Shown in pieces: positions 25,815-33,604 of a stretch of DNA of 64,000 nucleotides. The stretch covers positions 62,001 to 126,000 of the forward strand of contig JOFO01000012.1 in NCBI GenBank assembly GCA_000721275.1, given 5' to 3'. Source of the stretch: Microtetraspora glauca. GTDB lineage: Bacteria; Actinomycetota; Actinomycetes; Streptomycetales; Streptomycetaceae. The number at the start of each line of letters is the position of its first letter. The stretch's first letter is position 1. The position numbers and the translations under genes are program-made. Below the pieces are notes generated by a model, which saw only the letters and a list, made by a program, of their open reading frames with translations, was not told where the DNA came from and ran no database searches.

Positions 25815-26719
25815 ACCCCTGCCTCCTTGCTGGTGGTCGGACGCGCACCGAGGTAGGTGAGCGTGAGTTCGCGGATCTGCGCGGTGACGGCCTCCGGGGC
25901 CTCGACGGGCGTCATGTGGCCCATGCCCGCCAGTTCGGTGAGGCCGGTGCAGTGCGGCAGTGCCTCGGCCAGGGCCCGGGAGTGCACGGGCGGGGTGAGC
26001 CGGTCGGCGGTGCCGACGAGGACGGCGGCCGGCACCCGGAGGTCCCGGACGCCCGCCTCCAGGTCGAGTCCGGCGAGCACCTGCGACCAGCCGTACCGGG
26101 ACGCGCGCGGGCAGGCGTGCACGATGCGGGCGCAGGCGTCGACCCGGTCGGGCGCCGAACCGGGGCCCATCGTCGCGTACTTGAGGATCCTCTTCGAGAT
26201 CCCGTTGACCGGGCCGAGCGGCGCCTTCGAGCCGAGGACGGCAGCGGTCAGCCGGGTGCGGAGCCCGCCGGGGCCGAGCGGGACCACGGTCGCCTCGGCG
26301 GTGAGCCGGGACGGGCCGGTCGAGCAGAGCAGGACGGCGGCGGCGTGCTGGACGAAGCCGGGGCGGCCGGCCGCGGCCATGATCGTCATGCCGCCCATGG
26401 AGTGGCCGGCGATCACGGCCCGCTCGCCGGGCCCGAGGGTGGCGGCGAGCACCGCCTCCAGGTCGTCGGCGAGCGCGGTGGTGGAGTAGCCGCCGGAGGC
26501 GGGGACCGGGGAGCGGCCGTGGCCGCGCTGGTCGTAGGCGATCACCCGGTGGTCGGCGGCCAGGGCCCGGATCTGCTCGGCCCAGAAGGACACGGAGCAG
26601 GTCCAGCCGTGGGCGAGGACGACGGCGGGCGCGCCCTCGGGGCCGTACGCCTCGGCGTGCAGCTCGGCGCCGTCGGCGGAGCGGACGGTGAGGGTGCGGG
26701 GTTCGGGCAGGCGGATCAC
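25811..26719 (-). CDS. Alpha/beta hydrolase (esterase)
   Basis: A 302-residue alpha/beta-hydrolase-fold enzyme. It has the oxyanion motif LAHGWTCSVSFWAEQ, YDQRGHGRSP, the nucleophile elbow GHSMGGM with Ser at about residue 108, an acid in LVGTADRLTPP and the catalytic His in MGHMTPVEAPEAV. GTG 26719 overlaps the monooxygenase stop (GTGA) and its own stop overlaps the SDR start, so the three are translationally coupled. In this setting it most likely hydrolyses the ester or lactone made by the monooxygenase. Similar gene sets are found in the mycobacterial mymA region. Confidence 0.9.
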   Translation of the reverse strand: MIRLPEPRTLTVRSADGAELHAEAYGPEGAPAVVLAHGWTCSVSFWAEQIRALAADHRVIAYDQRGHGRSPVPASGGYSTTALADDLEAVLAATLGPGERAVIAGHSMGGMTIMAAAGRPGFVQHAAAVLLCSTGPSRLTAEATVVPLGPGGLRTRLTAAVLGSKAPLGPVNGISKRILKYATMGPGSAPDRVDACARIVHACPRASRYGWSQVLAGLDLEAGVRDLRVPAAVLVGTADRLTPPVHSRALAEALPHCTGLTELAGMGHMTPVEAPEAVTAQIRELTLTYLGARPTTSKEAGV

Positions 26720-28239
26720 TGGGCGGCCTCCTTCTTCCGCGCGGGGCGGGCGGTGGCCCGCACCGGCTCGGGGGCGCGGACGACCTCGTACTCGGAGAGG
26801 TCGACCTGGCGGGTCTCGCGGCGGAACTCGCCGGTGGTGCCGGGCCAGAGGGTGGTGTTGCGCCCGTTGGCGTCGAGGTACCAGCTGTCGCAGCCGCCGG
26901 ACTTCCAGACGGTCCGCTCCATGCGGTTCTGGACCTTGCGGTTCCAGGCGTGCACGGCGGAGGGGCGGGCGGCGAGCGCGGCCCGGCCGCCGAGGACGTT
27001 CAGCTGGCGGAGGTAGTCGGCCATGTAGTTCAGCTGGGACTCGATCATGAGGATCATCGAGGAGTTCCCGAGGCCGGTGTTGGGGCCGATGATCGTCATC
27101 CAGTTGGGGAAGCCGTCGACGGTGGCGCCGCGCAGCGACTGGACGCCGTCCTTCCAGTGCTCGGCCAGCGAGCGGCCGTCGGCGCCGAAGACGAGGTCGG
27201 CGACCGGCATGTCGGTGACGTGGAAGCCGGTGCCGAAGACGATGGCGTCGACCTCGGTCTCGCTGCCGTCGGAGCCGACGACGACGTTGCCGCGGACCTC
27301 CTTGAGGCCGCCGGCGACGACGTCCACGTTGGGCTGGGCGAGGGCCGGGTAGTACGTGTTCGACAGCAGGATCCGCTTGCAGCCGATGCGGTACGAGGGC
27401 GTGAGCTTGGCCCGCAGCGCCGGGTCCTTGATCGACTTGGCGATGTTGGCCTTGGCCAGCTTCTCGACCAGGCCCAGCTCGCCCGGGTGCTTGGTGAAGG
27501 CGCCGACCTGGAGTTCGCGGATGCCCCAGAGGATGCCGCGGCGGAGGGTGGCGGTGACCGGCAGCCTGCGGTGCAGCCAGCGCTCGGGGCCGCTGATGGC
27601 CCGGTCCATGCGGGGCATGACCCACGGGGGCGTGCGCTGGAAGAGCGTCAGCTTCCCGACCTCGGGCTGGATGGCGGGCACGATCTGGATGGCGGAGGCG
27701 CCGGTGCCGATCATGGCGACGCGCTTGCCGCGGAGGTCGTAGTCGTGGTCCCAGCGGGCCGAGTGGAAGACCTTGCCGGTGAAGCCGTCGAGGCCGGGGA
27801 CGTCGGGGATCTTCGGGTCGGAGAGCGGTCCGGTGGCGGAGACGACGACGTCGGCGGTGAAGGACCCGGAGCTGGTGGTGATCCGCCAGCGCAGCGTGTC
27901 GGCATCCCACTCCATCCGCTCGACCTCGTGGTTCAGCCGCAGGTGCGGCCGGAGCCCGAAGGTGTCGGTGACGTGCTCCAGGTACGCGCGGATGTGCCGC
28001 TGACCGGAGAAGGTGCGGGGCCAGTCGGGGTTGGGCGCGAAGGAGAAGGAGTAGAGGTGCGAGGGCACGTCACAGGCGCACCCGGGGTAGCTGTTGTCGC
28101 GCCAGGTGCCACCGACGGAGTCGGCCCGCTCCAGGACGACGAAGTCCGTGATCCCCTCGCGGCGCAGCCGGACGGCGGCGCCGAGCCCGCCGAACCCCGA
28201 TCCGATCACCGCCACCCGAACGTGCTCGTGCTTCGCCAT
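26716..28239 (-). CDS. Flavin-containing (Baeyer-Villiger type) monooxygenase
   Basis: A 507-residue soluble FAD/NADPH monooxygenase that inserts oxygen next to a ketone or oxidises heteroatoms. It shows the FAD fold VAVIGSGFGGLGAAVRLRRE near the N-terminus, the DSVGGTWRDNSYPGCACDVP loop, the Baeyer-Villiger fingerprint F-x-G-x-x-x-H-x-x-x-W (FTGKVFHSARWD, about residue 160), and the NADPH fold VAMIGTGASAIQIVP. The ATG has GGGAGG a few bases upstream. It is the first gene of a tightly coupled operon with a hydrolase and an SDR, and is divergent from a MerR regulator that is the likely controller. MymA/EthA-like enzymes are relatives. Confidence 0.92.
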   Translation of the reverse strand: MAKHEHVRVAVIGSGFGGLGAAVRLRREGITDFVVLERADSVGGTWRDNSYPGCACDVPSHLYSFSFAPNPDWPRTFSGQRHIRAYLEHVTDTFGLRPHLRLNHEVERMEWDADTLRWRITTSSGSFTADVVVSATGPLSDPKIPDVPGLDGFTGKVFHSARWDHDYDLRGKRVAMIGTGASAIQIVPAIQPEVGKLTLFQRTPPWVMPRMDRAISGPERWLHRRLPVTATLRRGILWGIRELQVGAFTKHPGELGLVEKLAKANIAKSIKDPALRAKLTPSYRIGCKRILLSNTYYPALAQPNVDVVAGGLKEVRGNVVVGSDGSETEVDAIVFGTGFHVTDMPVADLVFGADGRSLAEHWKDGVQSLRGATVDGFPNWMTIIGPNTGLGNSSMILMIESQLNYMADYLRQLNVLGGRAALAARPSAVHAWNRKVQNRMERTVWKSGGCDSWYLDANGRNTTLWPGTTGEFRRETRQVDLSEYEVVRAPEPVRATARPARKKEAAQ

Positions 28240-28311
28240 GCCGCCTCCCGTGCGCCCGGCCAAGATTCCGCCAGCAATCACTGGCACAGTCGGGACTGTA
28301 GAGCAGCTCCA

Positions 28312-28354
28312 TACCGAGCGGTAGGGGTCGGGCGAGGGAAAGTTACCGGCGGTA
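28312..28354. promoter_or_regulatory. Two TACCG/CGGTA inverted repeats between BVMO and merR
   Basis: TACCG-AG-CGGTA (28312-28323) and TACCG-G-CGGTA (28344-28354) are near-identical dyads. The second sits at the -35 position of the merR promoter. They are likely operators of the MerR-family protein. Confidence 0.55.
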
Positions 28355-28359
28355 CAACA

Positions 28360-28365
28360 TAGGCT
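28360..28365 (+). promoter_or_regulatory. -10 hexamer TAGGCT of merR
   Basis: TAGGCT ends 7 nt before GTG 28373. Leaderless pattern. Confidence 0.5.
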
Positions 28366-28372
28366 GGCAGGC

Positions 28373-29062
28373 GTGGCGGAACGATCAGGAGAACAGGCGG
28401 CGCCCGCGCGGGCCCCCGAGCCCGCGCACGAGTACCGCATGGCCGAACTGGCCGAGGCGGCCGGCATCACCGTGCGCACCCTGCGGTTCTACCGCGAGCG
28501 GGGCCTCATCCCGCCGCCCCGCCGCGAGGGCCGGATCGCCTGGTACGACGAGCGGCACCTGGCCCGCCTCCGCACCATCGCCGCCCTCCTGGAACGCGGC
28601 CACACCCTCACCGGCATCGCCGACCTCACCAGCGCCTTCGAGTCCGGCCGCGACGTCGGCGAGGTCCTGGAGCTCGGCCCCCCGACCGAGGAGGAACCGG
28701 TCCGCCTCACCCCCGAGGAGCTCGCCGACCGCTTCGCCGGCGAGGTCACTCCCGAGAACCTCGCCGCCGCCCTCGACCTCGGCTACCTCGCCACCGACGG
28801 CGAGGACATCGTCCACGTCAGCCGCCGGCTCCTCGACGTCTCCGCCGCCCTCGTCCGCGAAGGCGTCCCGCTCGCCGAGGTGCTGAAGGCCGGCGCCCGC
28901 GTCCGCGAACACGCCGAGGCCCTGGCCGGCCTCTTCGCCGACCTGCTCGCCGCGCACGCCGGGGACACCGACCCGCAGCGGCTCCGCCCGCTTGCCAAGA
29001 GCGTCGTCGACGCGGAACTCTCCATGGCCCTCGACCGCCGCCTGCACGACCCGCGCGGCTGA
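28373..29062 (+). CDS. MerR-family transcriptional regulator
   Basis: A 229-residue regulator. After a 20-residue Ala/Pro-rich tail comes the MerR DNA-binding domain: YRMAELAEAAGITVRTLRFY, then RERGLIPPPRREGRIAWYDE with its winged helix, and RLRTIAALLERGHTLTGIAD. The C-terminal half is helical and has no Cys cluster, so it is not a metal sensor. The GTG start is supported by TAGGCT 7 nt upstream. It is divergent from the BVMO operon, and the shared spacer contains two TACCG/CGGTA dyads. This suggests it controls that operon in response to a small organic effector. Confidence 0.9.
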   Translation: MAERSGEQAAPARAPEPAHEYRMAELAEAAGITVRTLRFYRERGLIPPPRREGRIAWYDERHLARLRTIAALLERGHTLTGIADLTSAFESGRDVGEVLELGPPTEEEPVRLTPEELADRFAGEVTPENLAAALDLGYLATDGEDIVHVSRRLLDVSAALVREGVPLAEVLKAGARVREHAEALAGLFADLLAAHAGDTDPQRLRPLAKSVVDAELSMALDRRLHDPRG

Positions 29063-29083
29063 CCCGAGGACCCGGCGGCGGTC

Positions 29084-29887
29084 CTACGGCTGGTAGACGG
29101 CGGTCACGGGCGCGTGGTCGCTCCAGCGCTCGGCGTGGGTGGCGGCCCGCTCGACGTACGCCTTGACGGCCCGGGCCGCGAGGCCGGGGGTGGCCATCTG
29201 GTAGTCGATGCGCCAGCCGGAGTCGTTGTCGAAGGCGCGGCCCCGGTAGGACCACCACGAGTAGGGGCCGTCCTGGTCGGGGTGGAGGGCGCGGACGACG
29301 TCGACGTAGCCGCCGTCGCTCTCCGCCAGGACCCGGTCGAGCCAGGCGCGCTCCTCGGGGAGGAAGCCGGCGCTCTTGCGGTTGGCCTTCCAGTTCTTGA
29401 GGTCGGCCTCGCGGTGGGCGATGTTCCAGTCGCCGCAGACGACGGCCTCGCGCCCGTCGGCGGCGGCCCGGCCCCGGAGCTCCTTGAGGTAGGGCAGGAA
29501 CTCGCCCATGAAGCGGTACTTCTCGTCCTGCTTCTCGGTGGCGGCCTCACCGGAGGGGAGGTAGAGGCTGGCGACGGTGACGCCGGGGAGGTCGGCCTCG
29601 ATGTAGCGGCCGGAGCCGTCGAACTCGGCGGACCCGAAGCCGACGCGGACGGCGTCGGGCTCGCGCCGCAGGTAGAGGGAGACGCCGGCGCGGCCCTTGG
29701 CGGCGGCGGGTGCGTGGAAGGCGAACCAGCCCTCGGGGGCGCGGACCTCGGCGGGCAGCTGCGCCGCCTCGGCGCGCACCTCCTGGAGGCAGACGGCGTC
29801 GGCGGAGGTCTCCGCCAGCCATCCGGTGAAGCCCTTCTTGGCGGCGGCGCGGAGGCCGTTGACGTTCGCGGTCGTCACAGTGAACAT
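29084..29887 (-). CDS. xthA: Exodeoxyribonuclease III family AP endonuclease
   Basis: A 267-residue Mg-dependent DNA repair nuclease that removes 3'-blocking groups and cuts at abasic sites. Motifs include TTANVNGLRAAAKKG, LQEVRAEAAQLP with the metal-binding Glu, GRAGVSLYLRR, the central CGDWNIAHREADLKNWKANR (Asp-x-Asn), RGRAFDNDSGWRIDYQMATP, and the terminal SDHAPV with the catalytic Asp-His pair. ATG 29887 is chosen because TATTCT ends 6 nt upstream; there is no ribosome-binding site. It is divergent from an acetyltransferase gene 50 bp away, both apparently leaderless. Actinobacteria often carry two paralogues, so this may not be the sole one. Confidence 0.92.
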   Translation of the reverse strand: MFTVTTANVNGLRAAAKKGFTGWLAETSADAVCLQEVRAEAAQLPAEVRAPEGWFAFHAPAAAKGRAGVSLYLRREPDAVRVGFGSAEFDGSGRYIEADLPGVTVASLYLPSGEAATEKQDEKYRFMGEFLPYLKELRGRAAADGREAVVCGDWNIAHREADLKNWKANRKSAGFLPEERAWLDRVLAESDGGYVDVVRALHPDQDGPYSWWSYRGRAFDNDSGWRIDYQMATPGLAARAVKAYVERAATHAERWSDHAPVTAVYQP

Positions 29888-29893
29888 CCCGGG

Positions 29894-29899
29894 AGAATA
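29894..29899 (-). promoter_or_regulatory. -10 hexamer TATTCT of xthA
   Basis: TATTCT on the minus strand ends 6 nt before the ATG. Leaderless pattern. Confidence 0.55.
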
Positions 29900-29924
29900 C
29901 CGACACCCGCCACTCGCATACACG

Positions 29925-29930
29925 TACGAT
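29925..29930 (+). promoter_or_regulatory. -10 hexamer TACGAT of the GNAT gene
   Basis: TACGAT ends 7 nt before ATG 29938. It lies about 25 bp from the divergent xthA -10. Confidence 0.55.
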
Positions 29931-29937
29931 CGACGTC

Positions 29938-30420
29938 ATGCACATCCAGCCCATCGCCTACGACCACCCCGACGCCGTGAAACTGCAGGACGAGGTGCAG
30001 GCCGAGTACGTCGTCCGGTACGGGGACGGTGAGGGCGACGCCACACCGCTCGACCCGACGATGTTCGTCCCGCCGCGGGGCCTCTACCTGCTCGCTTACG
30101 ACGCCGAAGGGCGCCCGGTCGCCAGCGGGGCGTGGCGCCGGCAGGACGAGAACGAGGAGGGGTACGCGGACGGCGACGCCGAGCTGAAGCGCATGTACGT
30201 GATACCCGAGGCGCGCGGCCGGGGCCTGGCCCGCCGGCTCCTGGCCCTCCTGGAGGAGGACGCCCGCGCCGCCGGCCGGACCCGGATGGTCCTGGAGACC
30301 GGCGTCGCCCAGCCGGAGGCGATCGCCCTCTACGTCTCCAGCGGCTACGAGCCGTGCGCCAAGTTCGGCCACTACCGCCACTACGACACCAGCCGCTGCT
30401 ACGCCAAGCCGCTGACCTGA
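29938..30420 (+). CDS. GNAT-family N-acetyltransferase
   Basis: A 160-residue cytosolic acetyl-CoA-dependent acetyltransferase. The acetyl-CoA-binding motif A is ELKRMYVIPEARGRGLARRL (about 81-100), preceded by GRPVASGAWRRQDENEEGYA and followed by RMVLETGVAQPEAIALYVSSGYE. The length and domain are standard for small GNATs. The acceptor is unknown. The leaderless-type promoter decides the start. It ends 86 bp before a strong terminator that separates it from the opposing tRNA gene. Confidence 0.87.
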   Translation: MHIQPIAYDHPDAVKLQDEVQAEYVVRYGDGEGDATPLDPTMFVPPRGLYLLAYDAEGRPVASGAWRRQDENEEGYADGDAELKRMYVIPEARGRGLARRLLALLEEDARAAGRTRMVLETGVAQPEAIALYVSSGYEPCAKFGHYRHYDTSRCYAKPLT

Positions 30421-30506
30421 ACCACCCGCGATCCGCCCGGCCGCCCCTCGGCGCCGGGCGGTCGCCGTTCCCGCCGGCTCCGCCCCGCAGGCGAAAGGCC
30501 GTCAAC

Positions 30507-30548
30507 GACGAGATCCCGCCCGATCTTTCGATCGGACGGGATCTCGTC
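30507..30548. terminator. Strong hairpin between the GNAT gene and tRNA-Ala
   Basis: A 19-bp stem (GACGAGATCCCG-c-CCGATC with its complement, one C-A mismatch) around a TTTC loop, followed by TTTT on the plus strand. It ends the GNAT transcript and lies 7 bp beyond the tRNA 3' end, so it may serve both. Confidence 0.85.
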
Positions 30549-30555
30549 TTTTCGC

Positions 30556-30632
30556 TGGTGGACCTGAGGGGATTCGAACCCCTGACCCCCTCGATGCGAA
30601 CGAGGTGCGCTACCGGACTGCGCCACAGGCCC
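30556..30632 (-). tRNA. tRNA-Ala (anticodon CGC)
   Basis: On the minus strand the sequence folds as a complete cloverleaf. The acceptor stem GGGCCTG pairs with CAGGTCC, including the G3-U70 pair that defines alanine. The D-stem is GCGC/GCGC. The anticodon stem CCTCG/CGAGG holds the loop TTCGCAT with anticodon CGC, which reads GCG codons. The T-stem AGGGG/CCCCT holds TTCGAAT. The discriminator is A73, and the CCA end is encoded. GCG is a heavily used Ala codon in this genome. Confidence 0.95.
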
Positions 30633-30717
30633 CTGCGACGTGTGAAACATTAGCATCCCGGTCGGCGAGAAGAGAAATCGCTTCCGCCGCAGGTCAGGCG
30701 GGGACCCGCCGCGACCG

Positions 30718-31734
30718 TCATTCGTTGGCGGCGCGCGGGCGGTCCTCGTCCGCGTACTGGTCGAAGAGCGGGGTCCTGCCGTGGTCGCGGCCACGGCCGG
30801 GCGGCGCGGGGCGGCGGCGCGGGGCGGGCGCGGGGGCGGGCGGCTGCTCGGCGGTGGAGGAGCGGGCCGCGCTCCAGGTCTCCGGGTCGGTGACGTCCAC
30901 GCCGTGCGAGGCGCGCGGGGCGACCGGCGCGGTGACGTACGTGGGCAGCGGCACCGGCACCGGGTCCCAGCTGTCGCCGCGGGCCGGACCGCGCTCGCGC
31001 TGCTGGTCCACCCACTCCGCGTGGTCGGTCTGCTCGACGAGCGCGCGCCGGTCGGCCTCCTGCGGGGAGACCGGCGGCGCGGGCGTCGGCTCCGGCTCGG
31101 GCGCGGCGGCCCTGCTCTCGCGGAGCCGGGCGGCGGCGGCCTCGGCGCGGCGCCGGTCCATCACGTACACGAAGCGGCGACGCTCCTGGCCGCGCAGGTG
31201 GACGATGTAGGCGCTGAGCAGGACGGCGGGGACACCGGGCGCCCACAGGAAGGCGACGCCGCCGACGGCGGCGACGACGGCGCCGAGGGTGAAGGCGGAG
31301 AAGAGCACGATGGTGGTGCGCCGGCGGCGGGCGAGCGCCTTGCCGCGGCGGGCGCGCTCGGCGGCGCCGCGGGGGCCCGGCGCGGGCGCCGGTTCGGGCC
31401 GGCGCTCCGGCTCGGGCTCGGGGAGTTCGAGGCGCGCCTCGGTCCTGGCCGGGGGCGCGGCGAAGGCCCGGACGTCGACCGAGCTCAAGTGCTCGGTCGC
31501 CGCGTCCGGGTCCACGTCGGGCGCCGTCTCCAGGGCCGTACGGTCCCGCTCGCGAAGCTCCTTGGCGTACCGGCGCTCCATGCCCGCCCGTCCGGACAGG
31601 AGCCGGATGGCGGTGCTGAAGCGTTCCGTCGGACGGGCCTCGTTCAGCTCGTCCTGCCTGCGGAGCCACATCGGCACCAAGTAGGCGGCCCAGGCCCCGA
31701 CGATGACTGCGTAGATGAGGCCGCTGCTGCTCAC
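30718..31734 (-). CDS. sepX: SepX (GlpR-type) cell-division membrane protein
   Basis: A 338-residue membrane protein. It begins with a membrane segment, MSSSGLIYAVIVGAWAAYLV, directly followed by PMWLRRQDELNEARPTERFS. A charged and Pro-rich cytoplasmic region comes next, then two further hydrophobic stretches (about 140-180), VYVMDRRRAEAAAARLRES, and a long Pro-rich tail. This architecture, and the position a few genes from the MoeA-like gene, fit SepX of Streptomyces, a divisome component needed for cross-walls and sporulation and the counterpart of corynebacterial GlpR. The assignment is from memory of that family. The GTG start has TACCGT 7 nt upstream. A 166-bp AT-rich region separates it from rimJ, so it has its own promoter. 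Confidence 0.75.
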   Translation of the reverse strand: MSSSGLIYAVIVGAWAAYLVPMWLRRQDELNEARPTERFSTAIRLLSGRAGMERRYAKELRERDRTALETAPDVDPDAATEHLSSVDVRAFAAPPARTEARLELPEPEPERRPEPAPAPGPRGAAERARRGKALARRRRTTIVLFSAFTLGAVVAAVGGVAFLWAPGVPAVLLSAYIVHLRGQERRRFVYVMDRRRAEAAAARLRESRAAAPEPEPTPAPPVSPQEADRRALVEQTDHAEWVDQQRERGPARGDSWDPVPVPLPTYVTAPVAPRASHGVDVTDPETWSAARSSTAEQPPAPAPAPRRRPAPPGRGRDHGRTPLFDQYADEDRPRAANE

Positions 31735-31741
31735 GCCTCAC

Positions 31742-31747
31742 ACGGTA
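31742..31747 (-). promoter_or_regulatory. -10 hexamer TACCGT of sepX
   Basis: TACCGT on the minus strand ends 7 nt before the GTG at 31734. Probably leaderless. Confidence 0.55.
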
Positions 31748-31900
31748 GAGGGGTTCGCGACGGGGCATCGGCCAATTGGCCCGGTGTGTCGCACGATCTG
31801 GCTGATATCACTGAACTTTTTTGTGATTGTTCAGATCGATCGGTGTTCATATGCCGCTGGAATTCGAACAGTTATCTGAATTTCCGTGGAAGCGACCGCG
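31748..31900. other. AT-rich intergenic region upstream of sepX
   Basis: About 150 bp, much lower in GC than its surroundings. It holds the palindrome GGCCAATTGGCC (31770-31781) and an inverted repeat CTGAAC...GTTCAG around a T-rich loop. It probably contains the sepX control region and the end of the galU-rimJ transcript. Confidence 0.55.
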
Positions 31901-32521
31901 CTAAGCGGCGTCCCTGCGCCGGGTGCGGTGCCAGCGGGCCAGCAGCCCCTCCGGAATCTCCTCCGCCGTCAGCGCGAACACCAGATGGTCCCGCCAGGCC
32001 CCGTCGATGTGCAGATAGCGCGGCCGGATCCCCTCTTCGCGGAAGCCGAGTTTCTCCACCACCCGGCGGGAAGGGCCGTTCTCCGGCCGGATGCACACCT
32101 CCATGCGGTGCAGCCCCACCGTCCGGAAGCAGTGGTCGACGGCGAGCGCGACCGCCGTCGGCATCACCCCGCGCCCGGCGACCGCGCTGTCCACCCAGTA
32201 GCCCACGTGCCCCGAGCACATCGACCCCCAGGTGATCCCGGCCACCGTCAGCTGCCCGGCCATCCGGCCCCGGTACTCGACGACGAACGGCAGCATCCGC
32301 CCGTGCGCGGCCTCCGACCGCAGGTGGCGCACCATCTGACGGTACGTGGGGCGCTGCGCGGGCGGCATGCCCGGCGCGGGCGGCGGGACCGTCGCCTCCC
32401 AGGGGCGCAGCCACTCGCGGTTGCGCCGGTTCACCTCCCGCCACTCCTTCTGGTCGCGCATCCTTATCGGCCGGAGCAGCACGTCTCCGTCGACCAGGAC
32501 GACCGGCCAGACCGCGGTCAT
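31901..32521 (-). CDS. rimJ: RimJ/RimL-like N-acetyltransferase
   Basis: A 206-residue GNAT enzyme resembling ribosomal-protein alanine acetyltransferases. It shows VLLRPIRMRDQKEWREVNRR, GQLTVAGITWGSMCSGHVGYW, VDSAVAGRGVMPTAVALAVD with the acetyl-CoA loop, HRMEVCIRPENGPSRRVVEK and a terminal GLLARWHRTRR. Its ATG overlaps the stop of mogA (ATGA), making it the last coupled gene of the galU-moeA-moaC-mogA-rimJ series. In actinobacteria this acetyltransferase regularly sits with galU and the MoeA-like gene, near sepX. The target protein is not known here. Confidence 0.87.
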   Translation of the reverse strand: MTAVWPVVLVDGDVLLRPIRMRDQKEWREVNRRNREWLRPWEATVPPPAPGMPPAQRPTYRQMVRHLRSEAAHGRMLPFVVEYRGRMAGQLTVAGITWGSMCSGHVGYWVDSAVAGRGVMPTAVALAVDHCFRTVGLHRMEVCIRPENGPSRRVVEKLGFREEGIRPRYLHIDGAWRDHLVFALTAEEIPEGLLARWHRTRRRDAA

Positions 32522-33059
32522 GACGCCGGGCCCGCTTCCGCCGGTCTCGGGTGGTCGCCGCCGCGGATCTGGTCCACGGCGTGCTGCAGCAGCGGCTCCA
32601 GGACGGCGAGGCCGTCCCGCACCCCGCCGGTCGAGCCCGGCAGGTTCACGATCAGCGTGCCCCCGGCGACGCCGGCGAGGCCCCGGGAGAGCGCCGCCGT
32701 CGGCACCTTCTCCCGGCCGTACGCCCGGATCGCCTCCGGGATGCCGGGGATCTGCCGGTCCAGGACCCGGGCGGTGACCTCGGGCGTCTCGTCGGTCGGG
32801 GAGATCCCGGTGCCGCCGGTCGTGAGGATGACGTCGTACCCGGCGGCGATCCCGGCCCGCAGCGCCTCCTCGACCGGCGCCCCGTCCGGCACCACCCGCG
32901 GCCCGTCGACGGCGAAGCCCGCCGCGCGCAGGCCCTCGGCGATCAGCGGCCCGCCCTTGTCCTCGTAGACTCCGGCGGAGGCCCGGTTGGAGGCGGTGAC
33001 GACGAGCGCCCGGTACCCGCCGTGGGCCTCGTGCGCGCCCGCGACCCGGCCGCCGCGCG

Positions 33060-33063
<4 letters not shown>
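32518..33063 (-). CDS. mogA: MogA/MoaB-type molybdopterin adenylyltransferase
   Basis: A 181-residue MPT-binding domain protein. MogA adenylates molybdopterin before molybdate insertion. The family signature [19 protein letters not shown] (about 82-100) carries the conserved Asp, with [20 protein letters not shown] near the start and [18 protein letters not shown] later. Its GTG start overlaps the moaC stop (GTGA) and its stop overlaps the rimJ start. It would supply cofactor for molybdoenzymes such as the one at 46.5 kb. MogA and MoaB are hard to tell apart by sequence alone. Confidence 0.88.
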
Positions 33064-33545
<482 letters not shown>

Positions 33546-33604
33546 GGCCGTGACACTCCCGGTCGCTGTGTGGGACGACACACCGTACCCCCGCCGGGTC
33601 CCCC

